Below, one piece after another: positions 53,330 to 63,999 of a stretch of DNA of 64,000 bases. The notes under the pieces are model-generated. The model searched no databases, was not told the origin of the DNA, and saw only the letters and a list, made by a program, of their open reading frames with translations. This DNA is from Vicia villosa (taxonomy: Eukaryota > Streptophyta > Magnoliopsida > Fabales > Fabaceae): positions 167,775 through 231,774 of the forward strand of contig NW_026706260.1 in assembly GCF_029867415.1 (NCBI RefSeq), read 5' to 3'. The position numbers and the translations under genes were made by a program. The stretch's first letter is position 1. Every line of letters starts with the position of its first letter.

Positions 53330-54330
53330 GATTCTCTTCTGATTAATCCTCGTATGATACAGATGTAGGGAAGTCAAATTTGTTGATGAAGCAGAAATCT
53401 GTTGAAGGGACCCCAATTAGCTTCTGATATGGAACCATGACATGCAACATGATATGAATGCAATGTTTCATTTCCAAGGGATCCTAAAGTATTTTCGCAC
53501 ACTTTTTGTCTTGTTCTTTTTTTTGAAATCAAAGCATTTTTTGTATAGAATATCTTTTCTCTTTTTCTATTTCTTTTTTTCTCTTTTTTTTTTGGAAATA
53601 GACTTTAGGATCCCCCACAAATGAAGTGGATAAAACAATGATGTTATGCAATGCAAAAGCATGGGATCAAGGTCCATATAATCTTAGTAGCATCTGTACA
53701 ATCTTTGGATAAATGATGAAACATCTCTGCATAGGTCAAATGTCACAGGATCAAAGGTTCGACGCCTTTTTTGAATACCAGAATATCAAGCACCATGAGA
53801 ACAGACCAAATAAAGGTCCGACCTCAAATATGAAGAAGCAATGGTATGTAGGAGTTAAGGTTTCCTGTCCCACCCCAATCTCACGGGTATGAAGTCTAGA
53901 CACGGACAAGTGGTCCCTAATGGTCACTAGGGTCTACAGTTCCCATGGGGTACAAAGTGTTTGAGGCAACAAGCGTGCCAGACACAGTGTTCCATGAAAG
54001 AACCTCGCCCAGTTGTGGTACCCCATGTCAAGCTCGATCGTAGCAAGAGCCACGGGAGTCAACATGAGCATCCACGCTAATCCTATGTGTCACTAGCCTG
54101 GGTAGTGGGCCTTTTACCTCACAAAAACCCCCCACCTGCAAAACAAAGCAGAAAAATATGTGGCCCCCACGGGGACCCATAATATAGTCCAGATGCAAGC
54201 GGAAAGTAAACATGATATGCAAGCAGGAAAATAGACATGATATGCAAACATATATACAGAATACATAAACAAACAAAAAAAAACCCAATAAACAAACAAC
54301 AAACAAAGGCTAGGATCGACTTGCTTAGGT
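53330..54330 (-). other. Leader of element H
   Basis: No coding sequence. A T-rich run (53500-53600, plus strand) is present. The rest shows nothing I recognise. Confidence 0.55.
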
Positions 54331-54349
54331 ATCCCCAGTGGAGTCGCCA
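54331..54349 (-). promoter_or_regulatory. Primer binding site of element H (tRNA-Arg type)
   Basis: Minus-strand TGGCGACTCCACTGGGGAT, two bases after the LTR end. It is complementary to tRNA-Arg 3' CCCCAGCGGAGTCGCCA with a single mismatch, the best of the four such sites here. Confidence 0.85.
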
Positions 54350-54351
54350 AC

Positions 54352-57300
54352 TGTCGCACGCTCGCGAAAAAATGAACAGAGTCGCCACCAATATATTTAT
54401 CCCATAAGGGAAAGGAATATCAGAAAACCTAGGAAAGGATAAGAACGGGGTCTTGCGACCAGAGAATCTAGGTACGGGAGTCGGTTACGCAAGGGAAAGG
54501 TGCTAGCACCCCTCGTGCCCATCGTACTCGATGGTATCCACCTATGTCTGTTTCTATCTAAAGGGTGTGTACTATGTCTATGTCTATATGCGAATGAATG
54601 CAAAAAGAAATACGGGGAAAAGAAGGAATTATTTACAAATGTGCTCGTTCAAGCCCCGCGACTTGATGCCTACGTATCCTTTTCAGGAATCAGAGCGCCG
54701 TAGTTCGGCTCAAGATTTTCTGTTTGTTTTTGTGTTTTTTAGTTGGGCGGAGTTAACGCTCGCGCTCTTGCACAAGGGGACAGCCTAGGATGCAATAGAG
54801 CGGAGATAACAATGCCCTTAAGAAAGGAGGTGAGAGAGTGATTTTGAGCGTTTCGAGGAAATCCCTTAAGCAAGGGAAACTCGAGATACTCTTTGGTTGG
54901 TGTTTTTTAGAAGTTGGGAACTTACGCCTGAATGGTACCCTTAAGCAAGGGAGATCCAAGCACTCGAACATTCCCTTAAGCAAGGGATGTTCAAGCTTCC
55001 ATTCCCTTTTTAAGAATTTTCACTTTGATTATTAGTGTTTTAAGTATTTTCTTTGTATTTTTTAAAGGGGATTTTATTTAAATATTTTTAGATGTTTTAG
55101 TGTTGAAAAGAAAAAGAAATGAAAAACTGGGGGACTAGCCTAATTTCTAAATCTATGGTTATTGATTACTCCTAATTCCTAATAGAATGGGGGAAAGTTG
55201 TTTAGGCATTTCACAATATATTGAAAATATTCACAAAAAGAAAAGAATTAAAGTCTAAGCTATTCATGAAAAAAATATGTACAAACACTATGCATTTTTT
55301 ATTCAAGTTTAGAACTATTTTTGAATTAACAAAGAAAGACTATTTGTTTATGGATTATCAACCAAAAGGCTCAAGGAAAACAACAATTACAATTCAATTA
55401 AAAGAAAATAAAATTCCTAAAATTCTAATTGTATGAAAAAATATTTTTGTTATTTTTATTTAAGTGAGATTCAATTAATATGCAAAAAGAAAATCAATTT
55501 TGTTATTTATAAAACCTATTATTCAGCAAAGGGGGTGCAACAGCAATCAACAAATGAACTAAAACTAATTAAAAGCGAACTGGGCCAGAAAACAGGGGGT
55601 GGCAGTAACAAGTGCGCTAGGCCCAGGTTCAAAACGTGTGTTGTTGTTAGCGCATGGGGTGTGTAATCCAGAAAACCAACTTGAGCCCAAACGCGTGGCC
55701 CAAACATTTGCACTTCATCTTATATTCCATTTTTATTTCATTATTATTCCACTATTATTCAGCAAGACGTGACATGAAAAGAAAAAATGCTAACATGATA
55801 TCAATCGATTCATTTTCATTTAAATCGCTAAAGACAAAAAACGCCATGAACCAATCACCAATAGCCAACACACGTACCAATCATTTGCAAAAGACAAAAT
55901 GGAATATTGGTGGCAAATCAGAGAACCAATGAGTGCACGCCACGCATGCGAACTGAGAGAGAGAGCCTTGAAGGAAACAGACGCCGGAGCAGCGCTCCGG
56001 TCGTCTTCTCCGGCGAGATTGCGGCGGAGATAAGCCACTTTTTTTTTTCACAAACGTGAAAAGCACACACCCTTCCACTCGGATTTTCGCGTAGATTACG
56101 GATCTCGCATTAGTTTTTGTTAATTCTTCCCCTATACACCAAACAGAGAGCATTTGCAAAACCCTAACCTTTGACACTTTCATCTAAACATGAACTGAGC
56201 ATCTCAACATGATCCTAGGCTCTTATAGAACTCACATGTAAGATTCAAACGCACATACACACCTTAAACTCACGTGAATCAGGAACAACATAACTTTAAG
56301 AGAGGAGGAGCTTTGTGCAAGCGTAGCGGACCACACACATTGATAGAATGCTGAGAGAGCTTTTGGATCGTACCTGGAAGAGTTCTTGAACCGGTATCTT
56401 CGCAAAACTTCAACTCTCCGTGCTTTGGATCTAGCTCTTGAAGATGATGATGAACACTCGTGGAATGATTACGATTCTTTGAGAAATAAACTCCGAGAAT
56501 CTTCCTCTTGATCTTTGAGAACCGTATGCACTTTGATTCCCTATAGGAGGGTGATAAAGAATGCAACGGTGGAGTTCATTGCTGCGGTGATGAAGACGAT
56601 GGAACAGTGAACGGAGGATTGAAGGAGCATAGCTTACGATAGCGCACGATGAAGCAAGCGAGAGAGTGTGACGATTGGTTGGTGATGGTGGAGGTTGAAG
56701 ATGCAGGTTGGTTATGACGGTTTCGTGGTGGTGAAGGTAGTTACGGTGGCCGAAAGTTTGTTATGGAGGTTGGAGGTGGTAGTTATGGTGGTTGAAAAAC
56801 AGTTAGGGTGGTTATGGTGGAGAGAGGTGAAGGGAGAGATGCGTGTAGAAGAGAGAGAGAACGAGGAGAGTGATGAGAGAATGGTGAGTTGAAACTGAAA
56901 ATGAAGAATGGAGAATGTGTGCAAGTGAGTATGAGGTTGTTTATATAGGGCAAGTGTGAGGTGAGTGAGAGAGCTTCTCTGAATGTGGGACCTTTTAATC
57001 TTCGATATGCATTTGCAGCAGGGTTGTTCTTTGGTGTGGGACTTGGATCCTTAGTGAGCAAGTATGTGTAATTGTAGCAAGTCTTCCAAATGCTTTCACA
57101 TATGTCATGTATGCATGGTTCAAAGAGGAAAAATACCATTGGCCTGTGTTGAGTTGCTGCAGCCATACTCAAGGTAGCAGCTTCATACATCTATATCTTC
57201 TCCCATGTATGGTCAAATGACACAAGAGTAATGCTATTGCAAAGAAGGGATGTGATAGATCAGGATTGATGTTGGTATGCTCAAGTAATGGTGCCTATAT

Positions 57301-57400
57301 TCTTCAAAAAATGAGTTGGAACATGGCAGCATGCACCTGGGGTGTGGCTTGCGCGCATGACTTGAACTTTGACTCATACTTTAGGGCAGGCGTGTGACTG
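54352..57400 (-). repeat. 5' LTR of element H, U5-side 3.05 kb, broken by element I
   Basis: It matches the 3' LTR of H nearly base for base from 54352 to 57400 and then stops abruptly after GTGTGACTG, where the 3' LTR continues GGTCGAGG. The remaining 1.2 kb (U3) should resume on the far side of element I. Confidence 0.92.
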
Positions 57401-60400
57401 TGTGGACCTCCGATTTTTTTAATACCGGGCCATACCTCTGATCTGTAGAGATACGTGAACTGACTCTTTTTTTGTCGCTTAATGCTTTCGCATTTTGAAA
57501 ATTCACAGAGTCGCCACCGACCTTTTATTTTATCCAATTAAGGAAAGGTTTATAAAAGACACAGAAAAAAGACCTTTAAGAAATTCTGGGTAAGGGGGTA
57601 GGTTATACAAAGGGAAGGTGTTAGCACCCTTTGTATCCATGGTTATCCATGGGCTCTTAAGTTTGCTTAGCTCACTTGTTTTTCGATCACTTTTCAATTG
57701 CTCTGAAATTGCTCATATGTGGTTTCAAATACCTTTGTAAATTGAATTTTGTAATGATCCGTGTGTGGATGTATACAAAATGCTTGTTTATCTTTCGAAA
57801 GATGTTTTGAAAAGAACGTTAACTTTGTAATAATCCGTGTTTGGATGTATACAAAGTATTGTCTTTTTTGAAAGTTTTGAAAAATCAACAGTGTATGAGA
57901 ATTTTGTTTGTTTTGATTTGAGCAAGCAAACTAGGAGGTCTACCCTGAGTTGTAAGGTCTTTATCCTATTTCCTTTAAAAATCTATCCTTTCACCGGATA
58001 TAAAAGCAAGGTTCGATTTTGTACTCAAAACAGTAGAATTTGACTTTGATTTTGAAAGAATGAGAAGGGATTACCTTAAGAGGTGCAAGTGTGATTGTGA
58101 TTGGATTCAGATATTTATCTTTGAAGTTAGTGATCTAACGGTTCAATTTTATCTTTGACATACACGCAGTTTATATTTGCTGGAAATTAAAATGCGGAAA
58201 TGTAAAGTGCGGAAAGTAAATCTACGCTATTACATCGATTGTGCAGGAAATGTAAACTAGCCTATTTACATGAACTTGACATCCTATACATTTATCTAGG
58301 AATTTAAATTGCAAGAAAAAATAAAAGGCATGTTTTTGGATTTTTTATGATTTATTTTAATTATAATTAATGCATGATTAATTAAATTAAAATGAAGAAA
58401 AAAGATGAAAATAGATTTAAACCTAGAAATTAAGTTTAAAATATGTACAAAATATTTGTCAATTAATTTTAAAACAAAACTAATTTTTTTGGAATTTTTG
58501 AAATTTATTTGAAATTGATTTAAGCTAATTAAAACATAATTATACAAATAATTATACAAATAATTAAAACTTAAAGAGAAAATTATTCAAAATATGTACA
58601 AAATTAGTTTATAATATATAAACAATATTTAACACAAAGAACAATTTTTTAGGATTTTTTTTGATTGGTTAGAATAATTAAAAAGCAAATATATAAATAT
58701 ATACTAATTAATTATGCAAAATATTGAAATTTTGAAGAAAAATAAAATATTTTTATTTCAGAAAATAATATATTATTTTAGAAGTCTAAAATAATTTTTT
58801 GTGTATTTTTTGGATTTTTAAAACTATTTTTAATTAATTTAACAAAGAAATTAAAATAAAATAGAAAATAAAATAGAAAATAAAAAGGATACTGATCCTG
58901 TGTGGTAATTTGTGAGGGAGCATGGTGTGGTGAGAGATCTGGCACGTTGGATCTGATTGGAAGTGAATCAGAGGGCTCAGATTTTGAGGAGCATGACAAA
59001 AGCATAGACAGCGCAACACAGGATCCAAGAATTTGAATAAAAGCTGGCGCGCGCATTCTGGCCAACCAGAGCCTGCCACGCCTTCATCTTCTTCCTCTCT
59101 CCGTTGCTATAGGCTCTGCAACTGTAGGTAAAGCCTTTAGTGACGGTTTTCGTCCGTAGCTACAAGACCTGCACATGTCAAAATTTCATACAAGCAATAT
59201 AAATTACTTAGGAGACCATGGTTAAGCTTAAAATCGTCCCCTGAGTTCAAATATGTCATTGGTTTCTCCTAATTTGGCCTAAATCAGAGGATCCCAAATT
59301 TTAGCTTAAGAACCCTAAAATGGTATCTTCGTGTGTAAGCATCTAAAACTTAATTAAAGCTCCAGAAATGATCTACACACCACACCAAGTGCAAATATAT
59401 GTCTACATCGTGTTAGATATGCTTAGGTTATGAGACACGAGTCAGTTTTAGTTTGGATGAATCGAGACCTGTAGCGTTCGATTCAAGGAGTTTCAGAGCT
59501 TGCAAATGATCTGGGTATGTTCAGTGAAGCTCAAGGAACGTGTTTGAGTGTTTAGTTTTAATGGAAAGTGACTTAAATTTGGAATTCGAATTTCAAAATT
59601 CTTTGAATATTTTGAGAGATTACAAGTGTGTTACAAGCAAGAGTTTTTGCTCTCTATATCTGTCTCTGTATTACTGAAGTGAGATAGCTTATTTATAAGC
59701 TATGTGTGCTTAGAATTGAAGCTAACTTGCAGCTAGTTGCCTTTGTTGAAAACTTGGTTTTTAAATATTAAAAACCTTGAATTTTTGACCAAGTCTTGAC
59801 TCCATTCAATGCTCTTGCCTTGTGCACCAATCCTCTGCAGAAAATTGAAGGTTCTTTGAGTGAGTCATGCTTGGATTGTAAGCTACCATTTATCCATGCA
59901 TTTTCCTTTTAATTTTAATCTTAAAGTAAGATAAAATCAATCAAAAAATGGATAAAAAAGGTGTGGGCTTAGTCTTGGTCGTGGGAGGCCCATATCATCA
60001 TGGAAATGATGTTTGAATGCTGAAAACTTGGCCCCATTTGGAAAAAATGCATTTTTGAGCAATGTTGATTTCATGTATTTTCCCAAAATTTAGCCAACTT
60101 TAACAAGGTGTAAATCCTTCAATTTTTGTCATATGAAGGAGATCTTGCACTTTTTGGAAACCTCAAAGAGTCCTCTAACCAATGCCTTTGGTATCATGTC
60201 AAAATGATTTTTGAAGCTCCTTGTGTGTCCTTTTGAAAAAAGTGTCTTTTTGTTGACTTTGAAAATGACCTGTAATGTCTTTGATCATATTTTTCAAATG
60301 GTGAATCCAATGACCATGGGATCAATGGCATTTGAAAGATAATTGAATTTCCTTCAAAACAAGCTTTGGTTTGAATTTTTTGGATGAAGGATGAGAGAGT

Positions 60401-61401
60401 TATGATCAGTCAAAGTTGAGTTGACTTTTCAGGCAAAAACCCTAATTTTGAATCTTAGGGTTTTGTTGATTTTTGATCTTTCCTTGATGAATTATGATCA
60501 TCCAATGATCAAATGATGAATCCTTTGACAAAATATGGACTTTGACAAAAAAATTCATTTTTGACTGTCTGTTGACTTTTTTGGTCAAACGGGTCGTCTG
60601 TTGACTGTTTGAGCTGCTGACGGTGCGTCTGAGTGAATTGAAGTTTGAAAATTTGTATGATGGTACTTTGAGATATATGGATGTGTATGAAATCCATTTG
60701 AGCTCTCAAAACTTGTTGCTCCTGTAAAAACAAGAAAAACCCTGATTAGGGACTGTTTGTGTAGGAGACAGTTAAGCGTACCTGATTTTTGTGCAGTGTT
60801 GAGTCTCTGCTAATCGCGTGATATTCAGAAGACTTCTAGCACAAAGATCTTGGAATTTTGAATTGTGAAAGATTGATTTGATTGATGGTACAAAACACTG
60901 GGAATTGTACTGCCAGCAGTTTGGCTGTCGACTGACTGTTCAGGTATTGACGTAGCAGTTAGAGTGAAAAATCAACAGTCAAAGTTAATTTTCTTTTTTG
61001 TTGTTGTTTTTTGTTTTTGTTTTATGTGAAAAATGAAAGTTTATTTACATGACTTGTTAGAAAAACACAGACATAATAAATAACTAATGTTTACTGTTAC
61101 CAGTACAGTCTGAGTTTCCTGATTTTGCGCCTGCAAAAAGATTTAACTCTGTACCAATTGTGTCAGTACTATTTATCTGTAAATAAATAAATAGCATGTG
61201 TGAAGTAATAAACAGTATTTGGAGTTTGCGTAAGAATAAATTCAACTGCAAGCCAAATTACTGTATAAGAAAGATTCTAAAAACTAAGTATTTCATATGT
61301 CAGGATATTTGTTGAAATAAAAATCCATGATTATATGAGACCCTTAATTTTCAGATTGGAGTTTTCTTGAAAAATATGTGGGCAAATTTTGGGGTATAAC
61401 A
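57401..61401 (-). repeat. 3' LTR of element I (about 4.0 kb)
   Basis: On the minus strand it starts TGTTATACCCCAAAATTTG (61401) and ends GGAGGTCCACA (57401). A TATAAATA box lies at 59690-59697. A very AT-rich block occupies 58270-58890. U3 (about 60000-61401) is homologous to the LTRs of B. A PBS-like GGTGGCGACTCTG lies at 57506-57518. Confidence 0.85.
59690..59697 (-). promoter_or_regulatory. TATA box of the element I LTR
   Basis: Minus-strand TATAAATA inside the short palindrome GCTTATAAATAAGC. Confidence 0.6.
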
Positions 61402-61416
61402 GTTGCCCCTATTCAA
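61402..61416 (-). promoter_or_regulatory. Polypurine tract of element I
   Basis: Minus-strand TTGAATAGGGGCAAC directly before the LTR start TGTTATACC. Confidence 0.8.
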
Positions 61417-61680
61417 TCTTCTTAAACCTGAAGAGATTGTATGAAATCTGAAGGTAGAAGATGATTGAATATTTAGATGCCCTGAAAATTTGCACTTACC
61501 TTGATCAGAAGAGATGTTGGAAGTTGCATTTGAATGTCGTCTGCGAAATGTTGTTGGCAGATTGAAACATTACCTGAGATGGGCTTTCAGATGCCACCTG
61601 GTAAATGTGTTGATGGTTTGTTCATCAGCATGAATCCCTTGATTATATCTTGATGAAGGATTTGAAAGTCTTTGTGTTGA
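61417..61680 (-). other. Untranslated sequence next to the PPT of element I
   Basis: No gene. It is homologous to 5109-5289 of element B. Confidence 0.55.
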
Positions 61681-62010
61681 CTGTTTCGGAACCGTCCAAG
61701 GTTACCGCTTTAAGTCTTGGAAGATAATCGTTACGGAACTTGTTCAAAGTTTTTTTTTAGATTTTGGAATTTGATCATTGTGGAACCGTCTGAGGTATCG
61801 CTTTAGATCTGCAACGTTAGATCGTTTTGGAACCGTCTGAGGTATCGCTTTAGATCCGCAATGTTAGATCGTTTTGGAACCGTCTGAGGTATTGCTTTAG
61901 ATCTGCAATGTTAGATCGTTTTTGGAACCGCCTGAGGTATCGCTTTAGATCTGTGATGCTAGATCGTTTTGGAACCGTCTGAGGTATCGACTTTGATCTG
62001 TGATGCTTGT
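61681..62010. repeat. Tandem array of about 47-bp units in the element I 3' region
   Basis: Five clear copies (from about 61788) plus two diverged ones share GGAACCGTCTGAGGTATCG, GCTTTAGATCT, an 8-nt stretch and AGATCG. The GATCT-(8 nt)-AGATC inverted repeat is present in each good copy. Confidence 0.85.
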
Positions 62011-63110
62011 TTTTTGAGTTGGTAAGTGATCAGAATGAATCTTTGGCTTGATTATATCTGAGAGAACCGTTCATGGAATTCAGGTGAACACGGCATGTGA
62101 TTGAGAACATCTTTGTTGAAGATATCTGCCTACCTGAAAAATCAAGTTAGTGATATGCAATGTTTATGATGCATGTAAATGCGAGATATTCCCGGAGAAA
62201 TATGCATGTTATGCTGTGTATGAATATGCGCATGATGCATGATGTATGATGTATGATGTATGAATATGATGTATGAATGTGAATATGTGAATGTGAATAT
62301 GTGAATGTGATGTCAAGCTTCTAATTGGAAAAATAAATTCCCACTAGTCAGCTGGACATGAATGTATTGTGATCGTTGATGATCTTTTGTCTTGCTTGAG
62401 TACCCTCGTCTGGGGAAATTCTTTGAGAACCCGGGTATCCCGTTGAAGGATCTTTGACTACTGCTTGGGGAACCAAAGGTAGCTGGAAGTTCTGATGCCC
62501 TTTCAAATGGGAATGAGGAAGATGCATAATCCTCCGATGCACTATCTGACCAAGTCCGGGCGCGGGGATCACACCTTCTGAAGATAGTAGTCTGGAACAA
62601 CCCTGCTGGGGAATAAGACTTCTTTTGAAGAGAAAATCTTTTTGAGGAATTTGCTGAGAAATGCGTTTCTCTTGGTGATTTCCTTCTGATGGAATGATGT
62701 CCAGATGATTGGGACATTTTCTGAATGCCATTCCTGTTTTTCCTGGTAAACATCAATCATATTCAAATGCATATGTTCATTCAAAATTATCATTGGGACG
62801 CTTACGTATTTAAAACAGAAAAAGTGAAAAGAGCTGCATTGGAAAGAGCCATGATAGGCGGGTTAGCACAGGGAGACAACAATCCTAGAAGTAGGAAACT
62901 GTCAGAAAGTTTTGAAAAATATTTATGAAGATAAATAGCTATGTAAAAACGATCCAGTCAAGTTTCAACTCTGCTATTGCCAATCTGTCTTCGAGCATCT
63001 CATCCCTCACTTGTTGGAAGAAAGTGATTAGACTGATCGGTGTCTTTGAGGTGTTGAATCTTGATGGTGAGTAGGCAGCTGAACGGAACACAGTTGTATG
63101 CTTCATTCCC
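62011..63110 (-). other. 3' untranslated region of element I
   Basis: No coding sequence is supported. The 147-codon minus frame at 62313-62756 shows no family resemblance. It includes an ATG-rich microsatellite and blocks shared with element B such as CCGATGCACTATCTGACCAAG. Confidence 0.6.
62221..62311. repeat. ATGATGT / GTGAATAT microsatellite
   Basis: Repeated GATGTAT and GAATGTGAATAT words. A diverged counterpart lies at about 12040-12115 in element B. Confidence 0.8.
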
Positions 63111-63121
63111 TAACTTTTGCC

Positions 63122-63261
63122 TAGGCCGCCCTTTCAGGTTTTCAGCCTACCGGGATAGTATTTGTTTTAGTCTCTAATTTTTGCCTGGACCGCCCTTTCG
63201 GGTTTTCAATCCACCGAGACGCTCATTTTTGCCTAAGTTGCCCTTTCAGGTTTTCAACTTA
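63122..63261 (-). repeat. Three covarying hairpins with a GAAA-capped inner stem in element I
   Basis: Arms and 18-nt loops are TAGGC/GCCTA (63122-63149), TGGAC/ATCCA (63186-63213) and TAAGT/ACTTA (63234-63261). On the sense (minus) strand the loop contains CCT-GAAA-GGG or CCC-GAAA-GGG. Each arm is followed by GGCAAAA. They are the counterparts of the hairpin pairs in B and G. Confidence 0.8.
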
Positions 63262-63279
63262 GCGAGCTTTTTTTCTTTT

Positions 63280-63999
63280 TTAAGAGAAGTATTTTTTGAC
63301 TATGTCAGCATTCACAGGGTGTGGGAAATCCTCGCCATCCATGGTGGTAAGCAACATGGCGCCGCCGGAGAATATTTTCTTGATTATGAATGGTCCCTCG
63401 TAGGTGGGAGTCCATTTGCCTCTGGGATCACCTTGTGGTAAGATGATGCGTTTGACAACCAAGCCACCAGTTTGGTATGCTTGACTTTTGACTTTTTTGT
63501 TGAAGGCTTTGATCATACGCTTTTGGTATAGCTGACCATGACAAATAGCTGCGAGCCTTTTCTCATCAATCAAGTTTATCTGGTCCAACCGTGTTTGAAT
63601 CCAATCGTCTTCGTCTAGATTGGCTTCTTTCATAATCCTTAGGGAAGGAATCTGAATTTCAATTGGAAGAACTGCCTCCATACCATAGACTAAGGAGAAT
63701 GGAGTTGCCCCTGTTGAAGTACGCGCAGATGTGCGATAACCATGAAGAGCAAAAGGCAACATCTCATGCCAGTCTTTGTAGGTTACTGTCATTTTTTGTA
63801 TGATTTTCTTGATGTTCTTGTTGGCAGCTTCCACCGCGCCGTTCATCTTTGGTCGATATGGAGAGGAATTATGATGCTTGATTTTGAACTGTGTGCAAAG
63901 TTCAGTAATCATTCTGTTGTTTAGATTTGTGCCATTGTCCGTGATAATCCGTTCAGGGATGCCGTACCGACAAATGAGATTGTATTTGATGAACCGGGC
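63280..63999 (-). CDS. Integrase C-terminal half of element I pol
   Basis: The frame is open from the window edge to the stop at 63280-63282, 239 codons without interruption. It enters in the middle of the catalytic core: YGIPERIITDNG contains the second catalytic Asp, and MNGAVEAANK contains the Glu, so the first Asp and the zinc domain lie outside. Downstream come a GYRTSARTSTGATPFSLVYG block and the C-terminal GPY/F-type module (WTPTYEGPFIIKKIF). The family is Ty3/gypsy integrase of the Ogre/Tat type, without a chromodomain. It would insert the element's DNA into the genome. The intact frame contrasts with the decayed integrase of element E. Confidence 0.92.
   Translation of the reverse strand, partial: ARFIKYNLICRYGIPERIITDNGTNLNNRMITELCTQFKIKHHNSSPYRPKMNGAVEAANKNIKKIIQKMTVTYKDWHEMLPFALHGYRTSARTSTGATPFSLVYGMEAVLPIEIQIPSLRIMKEANLDEDDWIQTRLDQINLIDEKRLAAICHGQLYQKRMIKAFNKKVKSQAYQTGGLVVKRIILPQGDPRGKWTPTYEGPFIIKKIFSGGAMLLTTMDGEDFPHPVNADIVKKYFS

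Noticed and set aside
62313..62756. 147-codon minus-strand frame after integrase of element I
   Set aside because: No family resemblance, biased composition, overlapping alternative frames of similar length, and location in the 3' untranslated region.
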